Assembly: GCA_037833965.1 (NCBI GenBank)
Contig: AP031352.1
Location: 15,666,501 to 15,730,500, forward strand
Direction: 5' to 3'
Length of the DNA: 64,000 nt
Source: Marchantia polymorpha subsp. ruderalis
Taxonomy: Eukaryota > Streptophyta > Marchantiopsida > Marchantiales > Marchantiaceae
Numbering within the stretch: the first letter of the stretch is position 1; each line of letters starts with the position of its first letter. Below are positions 52,059 to 63,676 of this stretch, in pieces. The notes beneath the pieces are model-generated. The model ran no database searches and was not told the DNA's origin. It worked only from the letters and a program-made list of their open reading frames with translations. The position numbers and the translations under genes are program-made.

Positions 52059-54332
52059 ATGGTGTACTACTTCAAAGCTCGGCCCGAGGCTGGCGATTAT
52101 GTCATCTACATGGGGTTGGACAAGCACGAGAACGAGGATCTCATCAAGTACGGGCTGCCGGAAGATATTTGGTAAGGTTTCTCTCTGGATGTTTCTCGTA
52201 ATCTTTTCCTTCGATGTACAACTTGCAAGCCGTCGGAGCGCTTTAGTTTGGCTTCCTCTCAGAGGAATTTCGTCACCCAATGAATGTGTTTTATCCTTCG
52301 GTCTTCATGATGATAGCTTTATCACTCTGTAACGATCTGGAATTCGTGTTCTTTTTATTCGTCCACTGCCCGAGAGTCCTCAACTATTAATTTTGGATTT
52401 GTTTCACTTCTATGGCTGCGTTTCGGTTGGCTCTTCATGAAGGGGCCTCCACTTAAATCCCTTGAACCTGCTTGCATACAGCTTGTTTGGTCTCCTTGAG
52501 GCCAATCCGGTTCGTCGATTCAACCAAAATCTTTCCAGCCGACATTGTCTTCTTGTTTTCACTCGGCGTATTGTCAGGATTGCATAAACCTGCTGTTGAT
52601 GAATTCGAAATGGGTGAGAAGGTTTCACTGCTGGCTTGTGGCTTGTCTAGACGTTGCGTGAATCACTGAAGACTGGACTCGGAACATTGCAGATATATTT
52701 TAGCAGCTCTTTATTACCCTGCACATACTTTCTGCTTAGACTTCTTGTTTTCTTTCCCCCCTACGGCTCGGCTTTCGTTCTTCGCGATATGTTTGATCCA
52801 CCCGGGAGGAAAGTAAAGCGATCTTGCAATCTTGTAACAAAATGACGTGTCTGTTCGTGCAGGTTTCATGTCGACAAGCTGTCATCAGCTCATGTGTACC
52901 TCAGGATGCAAAAAGGGCAGACAATGGAGGGCATTTCAGCGGAACTTTTAGAAGACTGTGCTCAGTTGGTGAAGGCTAACTCTATTCAAGGTTTGCAATC
53001 CCTTTATTCTGATTCGCTTTTTTCAATACCCCTCTTGAAACATCTTTACAGTGAAAGTTGGTGACTTTGCCATGTACTCCTGCTTATATAGCAGCGTCAC
53101 CAACTTCCACCTCTTAAACTGTAGTTTATGTGAAGAGCTCATCACCCCAAGCAAGTGGTGGAACAATTTTACGCTCGGTGCTTCTAGGGACATGGCATTA
53201 AGTCGCTATAGATGGGCTGTGGAGACTAAAACGAGATATGAACCTGAAAAGAAAAATCATCAACATCAATTGAGGCCGGGAAGGGGTTATACATAAAGGA
53301 GATGCTTCCACTATCAATTGGGTCTGGCTTTTCTTGTGTCTGAACACCTGTCGCTAATGTTGTTAGATGGTTGTCACCAGGTAACAAAATAAATAATCTG
53401 GACGTTGTATATACACCTTGGTACAACCTGAGGAAGGTTCCATCTATGGATGTCGGGCAAGTTGGATTCCACAATCCTAAGCTTGTAAGACCCCGATACA
53501 TCAGTAGAAACTGTTGAAAATATTGTTAACTCCCTTACATGCCTCTTTGTCGCACGATGTTGGTCTCTTGATAGCCTCTTGTGAACCCTAACGAAAAGAA
53601 ACTCACTTTTAGCGACGAGAAACGAACTGCACGAGGATAGGAGTTTCTCCTTGAGATCTTTTCTGATTTGAAGTTTTGTGAGCAGGTGCGAACAGTAAGA
53701 GTTGAGAAGCGCGTAAATGAGATTGTGAACAGGCTGAATAAAACTAAAGTGGAGAGAACACCTGATTTAAAAGGTATAATACGCCCATGGTCTTCTGTTT
53801 TTACTTATTCAATGTTTTACTATGTATTCTTGGATTTGTCTTATAAAGAAGAAATTGATCCTGATTAGTTTCTGGTATATCGATAACAACTTCTATTTTG
53901 TTTTGTCGATACAGCTGAGCGTGAACAGTACAATGCAGCAGAGAGGGCAGAAAGAAAGGCTCAAACAAGAGACAAGGTAAGTTCCCTGCTGGCTGCATGA
54001 GTCGTAGCTCGGGCCATCCCCAGGCTGGAGCAAATCTGAACTGGTTGTATAACTTTGAGATCTAAGGTTTTTATTGACACGAATTATATTAAGCTGTGCT
54101 CGCAAAAGCTTGGCATCACATCGATCTGTCGTTAACATTGATATCTTCTGGTTATCTGTGTTCGTGTTGACATTATCAGAAAAGACGGGAAGAAATTGAA
54201 CGACTAGAGAAGGAGAGGCAGGCGGAAATTCGAAGCTACAAAGGGTTGATGGTTTCACAGAAAATGACCTCCAACAAAGATGTTGCTTCTAAAGGAAAAT
54301 CACTCCAAGAACTGGAAGAAGACTTCATGTGA
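52059..54332 (+). CDS. CCDC25: CCDC25 homologue, NFACT-R (DUF814) domain protein
   Basis: Six exons join in phase to 215 residues: 52059-52171, 52863-52990, 53381-53484, 53686-53773, 53915-53976 and 54180-54332. The product matches human CCDC25 (about 208 residues) along its whole length. Conserved stretches are [95 protein letters not shown] and the terminal EEDFM. Residues 1 to about 110 form the NFACT-R domain. About residues 135-190 are a charged, Arg/Glu-rich helix likely to form a coiled coil. No membrane segment is obvious. In human cells CCDC25 is described as a surface sensor of extracellular DNA; the related NFACT proteins act in ribosome quality control. I know of no established role in plants. 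The start at 52059 gives MVYYF, matching human MVFYF. Confidence 0.95.
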
Positions 54333-55759
54333 TGCCTTTAGCGTGCCACCGACGTCAATGAATTGATTGTCAATTGTTCTCGTCAGCAGCTGGAGAACAT
54401 GAACGCGTTTACTTTCAGGATGTTCATCTAGAAGATCCTGTGGGCAGAGAAGGAGATAACATCGATGGAACACTCTGCTTGTAAGAATTGGTCGTATTCT
54501 CACCATGGATATTGCCTTTCGGTGAAGCGCTGAACTGTTCAGCAGCAAGACTTCACCCGTTGATGTTATTTGTCATGATGTAATCGAGCGACTAGTAAAC
54601 TGGCTTTCGCAATGTAATCTTTCGCAATCTAAGTAGATGATTTGTGGACTTTCAAAATACAGAGTGAATAGTGTGGTAGTTGGAGAGGTTCCGCATGGTG
54701 AGTGGTTCTTTTCTGAGGGCAAGTTCAGCACAGAGGCGAACAGCTGTCATTTCAAATCTCCTCTCAAGGCATTGGATTTTGCGTACCTTATTACCACGGA
54801 GAGGTATTGCTTTCAGTTTTTCTGTCCAAGTCAGGAGTTGGAGTTGAGTGAGATGTCTCACTTACACAGAGGAAGTCACTGGCTAATTCGAACCAAATAA
54901 AGTCCATTTGGAAGGTGTGACGTCCTTTCAACTTTTCCGTAGGCGACATATTTGCAAAGGATTGTGGAAGTGCTGAGTCAGGTCAGTAGGCTTAGGTTCT
55001 GGTGCTGTGAATTTCCTTTACCGGGAAACAAAGCCTGAGCAAGCCTAGACTTTAGACAAGATCAAGATGGTAAGTGTAAGGGACGGTGTCGAGAGCGAAG
55101 CCGAAGATTGTCTTCCGCCCCAGTTTATATCCTACACTCTTGATAACGGTCTGTTTTGTACAACTAAGAGTTGCTAGACCAGCTTTATCAGTATGATTTA
55201 GGATGAAGAGTCCTTTGGCATTGGAGTGCACGTTTCCATTGATGCACACGTTTGAGGATTGATACTGTTATGAATTTCCCGCTACTAAAAGTAATTTCGG
55301 TGTAACGCTCTGACTTTGTAAAGTAAATGTAGATATTAAGCATTCTCTCTATGGCACATTGAAAAGGAAGAATTTTCAACACTCGATTAATATGAATCTT
55401 CTGTTCTTGGGAGATTTTACCGGATGTTGGTTATAACTCTATTGTAGTGAGAGAATTCAGTGTTTTGGTCTTTTCTAGTGCATATCAAAGGACGTTGACA
55501 TCGTCCAAACGCGGAATATGGTCAAAGCAGAAGAAAGACCACTAATTACCTTGTATACATGTAGACTTAAGTAGTAGTATATGTGTAAAGTATGTTCAAA
55601 TTTCTGTAGAGGTTGAATATCTCGACTGAATTGACAAAGATTTGGCATCGTCAATTGCTGAGTGTACCGAGTATTCTAAAAGTGTGCAACCTTCATAAGT
55701 TTCTTGAGGAAAATGAAGACCTTGCGTTGTTACCGTGCTTTTTCTGTTATTCAGTTACA
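54333..55759. other. intergenic: 3' flank of CCDC25 and spacer
   Basis: No gene recognised. The left part should include the CCDC25 3' UTR. Short open frames on both strands have no recognisable product. Confidence 0.5.
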
Positions 55760-55907
55760 GTGTAGCAGTCCCCACCTATTCTCCACGGATCTTACCTGGC
55801 ACTTCAAAGGTTGGGACTCGCACTATGAAACAAGTGTAGCAGTCCCAACCTATTTTCCACGGATCTTACCTGACACTCCATAGGTTGGGACTCTCACTAT
55901 GAAACAA
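55760..55907. repeat. tandem duplication, two copies of 74 bp, each with an inverted repeat
   Basis: Copies at 55760-55833 and 55834-55907 differ at only a few positions. In copy 2, a 13-base arm starting AGTCCCAACC is perfectly reverse-complementary to an arm 26 bases downstream. In copy 1 the same arms are slightly mismatched. Confidence 0.9.
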
Positions 55908-57385
55908 GCGAACGTGACAGTGACAATAAGACCTATTTACTGTCATAACACGAACTCGATAAACATGATTCATGGTTGATCGTTTACGACATGTACATCC
56001 TTTAATCACTAGTTGGGGAACGTTGTTTCCGGGCTGTCAAAACCTGGCTGTATCCTTGTGGAATAGAAGTTGGTGAGAGGTTTACACTAATGTGCCCATA
56101 AATTTCCTTGGCACGTTCACAAGTGACCGGGAAACTTAGGGATTAGGGTTTATGAATGCTCAGTTTGCAAATATTATCTTTTTGGCCTGAGTACTCTGAT
56201 CGTTACATACATCGATTGTTTGCTACTACAAATTACAACATTTCAAAACGACTCATTCGTCGATAGTGAATGTATGTCAGCTTTGAATTGCAACCAAAGT
56301 GCCAAGAATCATCTACAATGCAAGACACCTTTGCCATTCAAATATAAGTTTCAAGACCTTATTGTCATTTCAAAATTGCAATTCATGACACATTGTTTGT
56401 AAGTCCCAAGTCATGAAACATGGGATGTGCCTTCCGTCATCAAATATCTACCCCAAGTGCAATCACAGAATACTGAGCAAAGTTTAATGTGTCTATTTAT
56501 AATTAATACATATGCATTAATTGACATATATATATATTTCTTGATTGATTTAACCACAGGAAACACATGCGATAAATATTGAAGTAAATAATGTTGATAA
56601 ACATTGAAAGTCACATCATCATAACCCTTCAGCTAATTTTGTTTGCCCTACATGAAAGAAAGAATCCACCTTAGATTCCAATGTAGTAACATTTTCTTGA
56701 ACACCCGAGGAATCTTAGACTCACTACTCAATACAACTGAATAAACATACGTGCTAAACTTCTCTCGGTAAGGCATGTGACCACAATTACTTTTTTTGGC
56801 TAGAGTACGGTCTACTAGTTTCATGATTCTCTTCTATTATCAAAAGCTGGCATGGTCACCTCATCAGTTAAGATGACCTAACATTGGTGAAACATCTCTA
56901 ATATGCACATTGATATAAACAGACTTCTTTTCAATTGCACTATCATTCCTTACTTTAGATCTTTTGAATTTGAGAATCTAAATATTCAATCCAAACATCC
57001 GAAAGCCTCATGGAAATTTGCTCTAAGTATAATATCGTAGTAACGTAGCAAGCATGAGTCAATAATCTTCGTAATTGGCGTTATAGAAAACAAATCAAGT
57101 GAAGCATATATGATGTTCAGATTATCAATTCTCATATAGGCTTTTAAATGTTAATGTGAAAAGTTTGTGTGAGATGATGTTTGAACCATGGGCAAGTTTA
57201 CGTTATTTTAAATTCTAAAACCATGATGAACTTTCACATAGCCATCTAAGATAAACCTAAGTGAGATTCAGCTTGAAGGTCACGACTCCCCGTTTTTTCA
57301 ACTTTCTATCTTCATCTGACCCTAGCGTACATGCACCACCTCTCTCAAGTGCGCATCATCATTTATCATTCTTCCCTCGCGCACT

Positions 57386-57537
57386 CGTTTGCACACCGTT
57401 TGCTTGAGGTCGTAGTTCAAGCTATCGACTGCTGCTTGCTTGAGTTTGCTCTCGCAACGCTCGCTTGCACACCGATTGCTTGAGCTCGTACCTTAAGCTT
57501 GCGAGTGCTGCTTGCTTGAGTTTGCACTCGCAACGCT
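57386..57537. repeat. tandem duplication, two copies of 76 bp
   Basis: Copies start CGTTTGCACACC at 57386 and CGCTTGCACACC at 57462, both ending in CTCGCAACGCT. Each is also rich in the shorter words GCTTG and TGCTTGCTTGAG. Confidence 0.9.
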
Positions 57538-58837
57538 TGGCTGTTACTGCTTCTGCAGTCGTTGATGTTGAGAACCATGATGATGTTAATGGTGATCGTC
57601 TATTCATCTTGTTTATGTTAGTAATCAAAACTCGTACACTGCCAACATGCGTCTTGACTCAATGCGTTCAAGCAAGCACAAAAGACAGATAATGCGGATA
57701 AGAGCGTCTGAGATCAAAACGACGTCAATGAAGTGAGAGTTATGTATGAGTTGGAAAAAATTGAGTTCCAATCTGACCATCATCTTTGCAAATCTTTCGT
57801 GCTCAATCCATTCTATTGGTTTTTATCCCGTTCTTGATCTAATTAGATCAAATAAACCTATTGATTCTTACTCAGTATTTTCTCTCTACCAATACTACTT
57901 CACACCAAGCTAAATTGATTGGTAGCAACTGGAACTACAAAACGTGAAATGCGATACTGTAGTTGACAAAATCAAAAGAATTTTAATCACAAAGTCTCAC
58001 AAACCTGTAATTTCTCAAAACCTCAAAGCCATAAGATCAAAATCAAATTCCACCCCAAGCTTCTTTTATAGAGGGACTCACATCACATAACAAGTCATGT
58101 ATTCTTTCATACACGGATATAAAGCGTGACGCTTTTGTCAATTCCTCATTGACATATTAAAATTTTTGATCAAAATCAACCTCCACAAACTTTGTTTAGT
58201 CAAGTGGTATTCCTCCCACTTTGCAAATATACAACAATCTTTCACAGGTTGAGGAAACTAAGCAAAAAACACATACACCAAATTCCTGATTTGCTTTCTT
58301 CACAATGTATACAAAAGTGTGATGCAATATGCAAAAACGGCAACTAAAAATCAATGACAAGTGTGATAGATGAGTGACAAAACATAGAAAAAGTCTACTG
58401 AAGAAACAAGGAGGACAAAAAATTCACACATCGAGATACGATACAAGATTGAATCAACTTTGAACTTTAGTTCCTTAGCGGTAGACATAACTTTATTTTC
58501 GAGACGAACAAAAATCTTCTTTGCAAACAATGCATCGTTCTAATATTGACTGATGAGCTCAAATGCACAACTCAAGAAGATAAAAAACACAAAAAGTACA
58601 CAGAGTTTGTACTTTTTGGTATAGTCAACGAGAACAAATAAATGATATGTTTAGCGTGGTTAGTAGACTTGTCGCACTAAGTAGTACTATAGAAACTCCA
58701 ATGAATGAGTAGATACATGATATTAAGTGTCACAAAGTATCGTCTCAATTTGGATTTGATCTAACAATATTACCTTTTTGTTTATATTACCAACATATGT
58801 AACCCGCACTTAGTAATTATATTAATCAAAATATACA

Positions 58838-58876
58838 ACATTGATTCACATATAAATTTCATATGTGAATCAATGT
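58838..58876. repeat. 39-bp palindrome (16-bp arms, 7-base loop)
   Basis: Positions 58838-58853 are exactly reverse-complementary to 58861-58876, separated by seven bases, in AT-rich intergenic DNA. Confidence 0.9.
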
Positions 58877-59841
58877 GTATATCATATAGAGTTTCATGCA
58901 AATATTTTAATATCAAAAAATCAATAATGATTTGATGTTAAATAATAAAAAAATCGCTATATGTTTAACACATACATATATGAAAATATATTCAACATTC
59001 TAAAACTATAGTTATTAGCAAGATACTTAGAGTCATTGAAATTAAATTGAAAAATATTTCAAACAAATTATGCAAATCTATACAAAAGAATTTTAAATTC
59101 AATTAATTACTTTTTTCCAAATTTTTAATTTAATTATTCAATTAATGAAAAAATATTAATTTCAAAAATTTTGCCTTGGGTTAATTATGAAACTTGTTAT
59201 TTTATCACACGTATGATTTATATAATTTTTTACTATGAAGATCACAACTCCCTAGGATTATTTAAATGTTCAATAATCTTAGCCTTATTAGGCGTAAGAA
59301 TTTGTGAATTTTGAATCGGGTCACATGATGCGCAGTCCGTCGCATGATAGGACCAACCCCTTTCACCGAACGACGGCTTGGGTGGTGACTGGAGCAACTG
59401 AGCGTCAAAGCAAATGATATGCTTTCATCCAAGGGGACGGTTTCGTGAACTATGATTAAATAACTCGGCTTTTGCCTTATACATTCAGAACCTTGTTCAG
59501 AAACTTAAAATAATATTCAGTATGATCTTTTTTGATGGACATAGCACTCTTGAAGATGAAGCACATTGTACGACGTGTCTCTTGCGTTGGTGGCTTGACT
59601 TGAGTGTTTCTTGATTTTACATGTACAATTAACACATTCAAAAACTTTCGTGACAACAAATAGAGTTCTAACAATGACATCATGATGATGTATCATCGAT
59701 ATAAAATTGCTCAACTTTACGTTGGAGAGCCTAAGATGTAGAGATTTGTATATCAGTAACATTGTTCGTTGAATTAGATGTTTTGGAATTGAATGACATA
59801 TCTAGAACGTACAATCTAGACTTTCGATATAGTCTTAGATA

Positions 59842-60547
59842 TTTGCTCTACGATGATATCCTTGTGACATAGCAAGCACATCTCGATAATCCTAGTCAAC
59901 GCAATTCGAGCGAATCAAGTGAATTGAGATAAAGAATGATTTTTTGGATGAAGCATGTATGGTTGTTTAGAGAAATTTTTGAAATTTTTTTCTACGTATG
60001 ATATCGTGGTGTTGCAACAAGCACAAGTGATTAATGTTTGTCTGCGCAATTGGAGCAAATCAAGTGAGTTGAGATAGAGAATGGGTTTTTTGGATTAAGC
60101 ATGTGTGGTTATTCATGTATACTCTTAGAAATTTGATCTATAGAAAATAACGTGGTAACGTATCAAACACGAGTGGATAATCTTCGTTTGTGCAATTAAA
60201 GCATATCAAATGAGTTGAGATAGAGAATGCGTTTTTTGGATGAAGCATGTGTGGTTATTTGGGGATACTCTTGAAAATTTACTCTATACGTAATATCGTA
60301 GTAATGCAGCAAGCAAGAGTGGATAATCTTCGTTTACGCAATTAAAGTAGATCAAGTGAATTCAGATAGAGGATGCGTTTTTGGGATGAAACATGTGTAG
60401 TTGTTCAAAAAGATTTTTGGAAATTTGCTCTATGGATGATATCATAGTAACGTAGCAAGCACGAGTGATAAATCTTGTTCTCCACGATTGGAACAGATCA
60501 AGTGAGTTGAAATAGAGAATGAGTTATTTGAATGAAGCATGTGCGGC
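59842..60547. repeat. tandem array, about five copies of 145-146 bp
   Basis: Units begin near 59842, 59987, 60132, 60278 and 60424; the last is cut short. Each contains, in order, TTTGCTCTA, ATATCGTAGTAACG, AGCAAGCACGAGTG, ATCAAGTGAGTTGAGATAGA, TTTTTTGGATGAAGCATGTG and TGGTT. The copies are diverged but keep the period. Confidence 0.9.
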
Positions 60548-60809
60548 GTAAACAAATCGCACGGAAGACAAACGCATTGCGCACGATCAACTCTTTTGAT
60601 CCACGGATGACACATCATTCTCTCATCGAACTTCACGTCGATCTCTCATTGTACATCACGTTATCATGTAGCAGGTGCCACATAACTCTCATGGAACCAC
60701 ACTGATCAAAGTCAGTGATACGTCATCCCACCAATTGTGACGTCAATTTCATAAACGCGGACATATGACTTAAGACACCGACACGTGGTGCGCATTAGAC
60801 GCATTGTGA

Positions 60810-61365
60810 TGTGAGGTCAAATCTTGAGTTCACACAATAACAAAGTTGTATGTGCAAGACGTCACATAGTCACGGTAAGCACGTTTGAGTAGACCATTCA
60901 TGCAATTATATCATGATGATGATGTATCATCAATATTAACTTGCCTGACTTTACGTTGAAGAGCCTAAGCTATAGAAATTTGTATATCAATAGTTTTATC
61001 AAATCTCGAGTTCACACGTGCCAGATTTGTACGTGCGAGAGGTTACATAAGCGAGAGTAGCACGTTCCGGCAAGCCACACAATTAGTTATATGATGATAT
61101 ATCATTGATATTAACTTGCCTGCTTTTACGTTAGAGAGCCTAAAGTATAGAGATTTGTTTATCAATAGATTGTTTGAATCTTGAGTTGACATGTGGCAGA
61201 GCCGCATGTGGCGAGCGTCACGTAGACGCATATAACACGCTTGGGCATGCCACACAGGCAGTTATTTCATGATGATGATGTATCATTGATATTAGCTTGC
61301 CTCACTTTACATTGAAGAGTCTAAGCTGAAGAGATTTTTATATTAGTAGTTTTGTTCGTTCAATT
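60810..61365. repeat. tandem array, three diverged copies of about 175-181 bp
   Basis: The core (TCATGATGATGATGTATCAT, ATTAACTTGCCT, CTTTACGTTG, GAGAGCCTAAG, AGAGATTTG) recurs near 60921, 61096 and 61277. Between cores lies a block with TTGAGTTCACACGTG and GTCACGTAGACG. A further partial core lies near 59680-59750, on the other side of the 146-bp array. Confidence 0.8.
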
Positions 61366-62230
61366 TCATGTTTTGGAATCGGATGACTTGATGAATAGAC
61401 AAATTTGGATACAACACTATTCAAAAGTTTGACTCAACAGTGTTTGAGGCACCTACACATAATTGATACTTGTCACGCATTGGTGTTGTTAGATTTGCGA
61501 CTTCTGGTCTTACTCTCACTAAAGTTTAATTCATATTGTTTTTTGATAGCTCATCATGGTTTCAGAAGCTAGGATTCTCATTTTATGCTAGAATTCAGGT
61601 CGCACTAAGTTAACATTAGATCTTGTCTAAGCAATGAAGTTTCTATTATTTAGGCAAACCAATCAAAATTAATCAAGATGATCATTGCATTTTTGATGAT
61701 GTTTCCCATGAGATTACTTTGGTATAAAATTGTAAGAGAAGAAATCTACATCAAACTTGTATCTATATACCTTCTAGTTATGAATGTAGTTTGCTTGATA
61801 GACCAATAGTATGAATATGAGTAGACATGGATGTTGAGTATTAGTTGGATAATTTTCGTAATCATGATTACTAGCTAAGTGGTTGGTTCCCAACAAAGCA
61901 ATATAGTGGGATTAAGCTTTTGTAAACGGAGGTTGATTCAAAATGTGCACTGGGAAGAAGAAGATTCATATCTACCATAGGGGTGAAATATAAATATTTG
62001 TCATGTCTTGGAGTTTTCTTGCTATTTCATTTCCTGCACTAAATTAATTTTTTATGAAATTGAGATTTAATGTTCATCGTAAATTCATACAATCTGTATA
62101 TACTGAACCATTCTTATTTATGAAAATTGATCAATAATGAAATAAAATTTTTCATAAAATTAAAAATCTGCTCCAATGGTTGAAAAGAGATTAATAGTAT
62201 GCATCATATGTACTTGCCACGAGACAAATA
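61366..62230. other. intergenic, nothing recognised
   Basis: AT-rich DNA without a recognisable coding stretch or repeat, between the repeat arrays and the PRP31 upstream region. Confidence 0.5.
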
Positions 62231-62721
62231 TGTTGAGACAGGAGTTCAGATGACCTTGTGACCATGAGCTCGAACATGGACATGGTGTCACCGCTTTCCT
62301 AGTGCCTCTAACTTACGGAGTTGGCGAGAATCAATGACCACGTTTCTGTTGTGTCGATCGGTAGCGCAATGTCTGGGGTATGAATAAATGATTAACAGCT
62401 TTCAGATCAAGATCACCGTCTGTTCCCGTCTGTTATGAGTAGCATCCGAGCCGATGCTAGTTTGTAAATTTGTACAGCATTTGTGGTACAGGAGCTGGGA
62501 TATGTTCGTTCGCTGCAACAGTTTTGAGGTTTTGTAGTTTGGTCGAGGGCGTGGGTTCAGGGCAAAGCAGCCGCTGCCGGGCCCTGTGGCGGACTCTGTG
62601 CGATACGTAGAGCGAATTTCAGAGGAGGCTGGCTTGTTCGTGAATTGTTCAATTGTTTTTTCACGTGAATTCTGAACGGCGCAAGGGACAGAGCGTGCAG
62701 AGATTGTTCGGCATCACTGCA
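62231..62721 (+). promoter_or_regulatory. presumed promoter/5' UTR of PRP31
   Basis: GC content rises here, most clearly around 62540-62640, directly before the PRP31 start codon at 62722. No core promoter element could be placed. Confidence 0.4.
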
Positions 62722-63676
62722 ATGGTAGGCTTTACCGTCTTTTTTCTCTCACGTATCTTTTGGATGTGGGGAGGGGCGGATTAGTTCGAATAGGATGACC
62801 TCTATTCGTTGTGATTTCTGATGTATATCATTCTTCCATTTCGTGGGCTGGTGAATCATCTCTCGCTAAAAGGGTTTAGTGATTGACATTGATAAGCGAA
62901 CACAGCATGTACACCTACTGTAATTTCAATTTTTTTGTATGCTTGTCTGTCTCGTCACAGGGTTTAGTGATTGCTTCATATTATGGAAATTGAGCTTGTA
63001 AATAGAAAATTGCGCAGGTCTTACCGCTGATTTTGTTGTGATACGGTCGCGATCTTTTCCTAACAAAAATGGGAGTGTCCTTTTTTCTGTTCGTTTTACT
63101 AGTGAACTGCAGAGAAGCATGTACATCTTGCCGTTTGATTCTGTTGTTGACATGTTACTTTGCGTTTTCAAATTTTTACGGGTTGCAAAATAAGTGATAA
63201 GTCTCCTTCATCAAATTACAAGTGGTTGGGTTTTCTCTGTAGGCAACACTGGCGGACTCCTTCCTGGCTGATCTAGAAGATCTGTCGGATAATGAAGGCC
63301 CTTTCGAGGTTAGTGGGGCAATCTTGAAAGAAATGTTGTTCAATACCGCAATTTTGCCTTTGAGCCTTGATTACCTGCTAATGACGCTTGTTCATACACC
63401 TATGATACTTCATCTTTAGATGAAGTATCATAGGTTTGGCTTGCGATATAGGTCTCGATTACTTGTTTAGTGTTATTTTTGAGTCACTATTTCATTGTGT
63501 TTTATATGTCCATATCTATAACTATATCTTGCTCTTGGCTTCAGGTAGAAGCAGAAGAAGGAGACGACACCGCCGACGTCGACGATGTCATGGACGATGT
63601 CGAAACGTTAAACTACGATGATTTAGACTCTGTTGCCAAACTTCAGAAAAGTCAACGCTTTCATGACTTAACGAAG
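62722..63676 (+). CDS. PRP31: PRP31 U4/U6-U5 tri-snRNP splicing factor (5' part only)
   Basis: Three exons are visible: 62722-62724 (only the ATG), 63243-63308 and 63545-63676. They give 67 residues that match the N-terminus of plant PRP31: MATLADSFLADLEDLSDNEG, an acidic Glu/Asp-rich stretch, then DDVETLNYDDLDSVAKLQKSQR. PRP31 is a nuclear protein that bridges U4 snRNA and the U5 particle and is needed to form the tri-snRNP. Its NOSIC/Nop domain and C-terminal region must lie right of the window, since the family is about 480-500 residues long. The frame is closed by a GTGGGT donor at 63677, and no further exon was found before 64000. The start codon directly abuts a GTAGGC donor, so coding exon 1 contributes only methionine. 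Confidence 0.9.
63398..63435. repeat. 38-bp palindrome (18-bp arms, 2-base loop) in a PRP31 intron
   Basis: Positions 63398-63415 are exactly reverse-complementary to 63418-63435, with only TT between them. It lies in the intron 63309-63544. Confidence 0.9.

Larger units (their letters stand above)
55908..59841. other. intergenic, repeat-rich at its right end
   Basis: No gene recognised. The region contains a 76-bp tandem duplication at 57386-57537, a short-loop palindrome at 58838-58876 and AT-rich stretches around 58800-59300. A diverged single copy of the 146-bp array unit lies near 57015-57110. Confidence 0.5.

Noticed and set aside
51579-52280. 233-codon minus-strand open frame
   Set aside because: It overlaps the first exon of CCDC25 on the other strand and lies mostly in the GC-rich leader; a compositional shadow.
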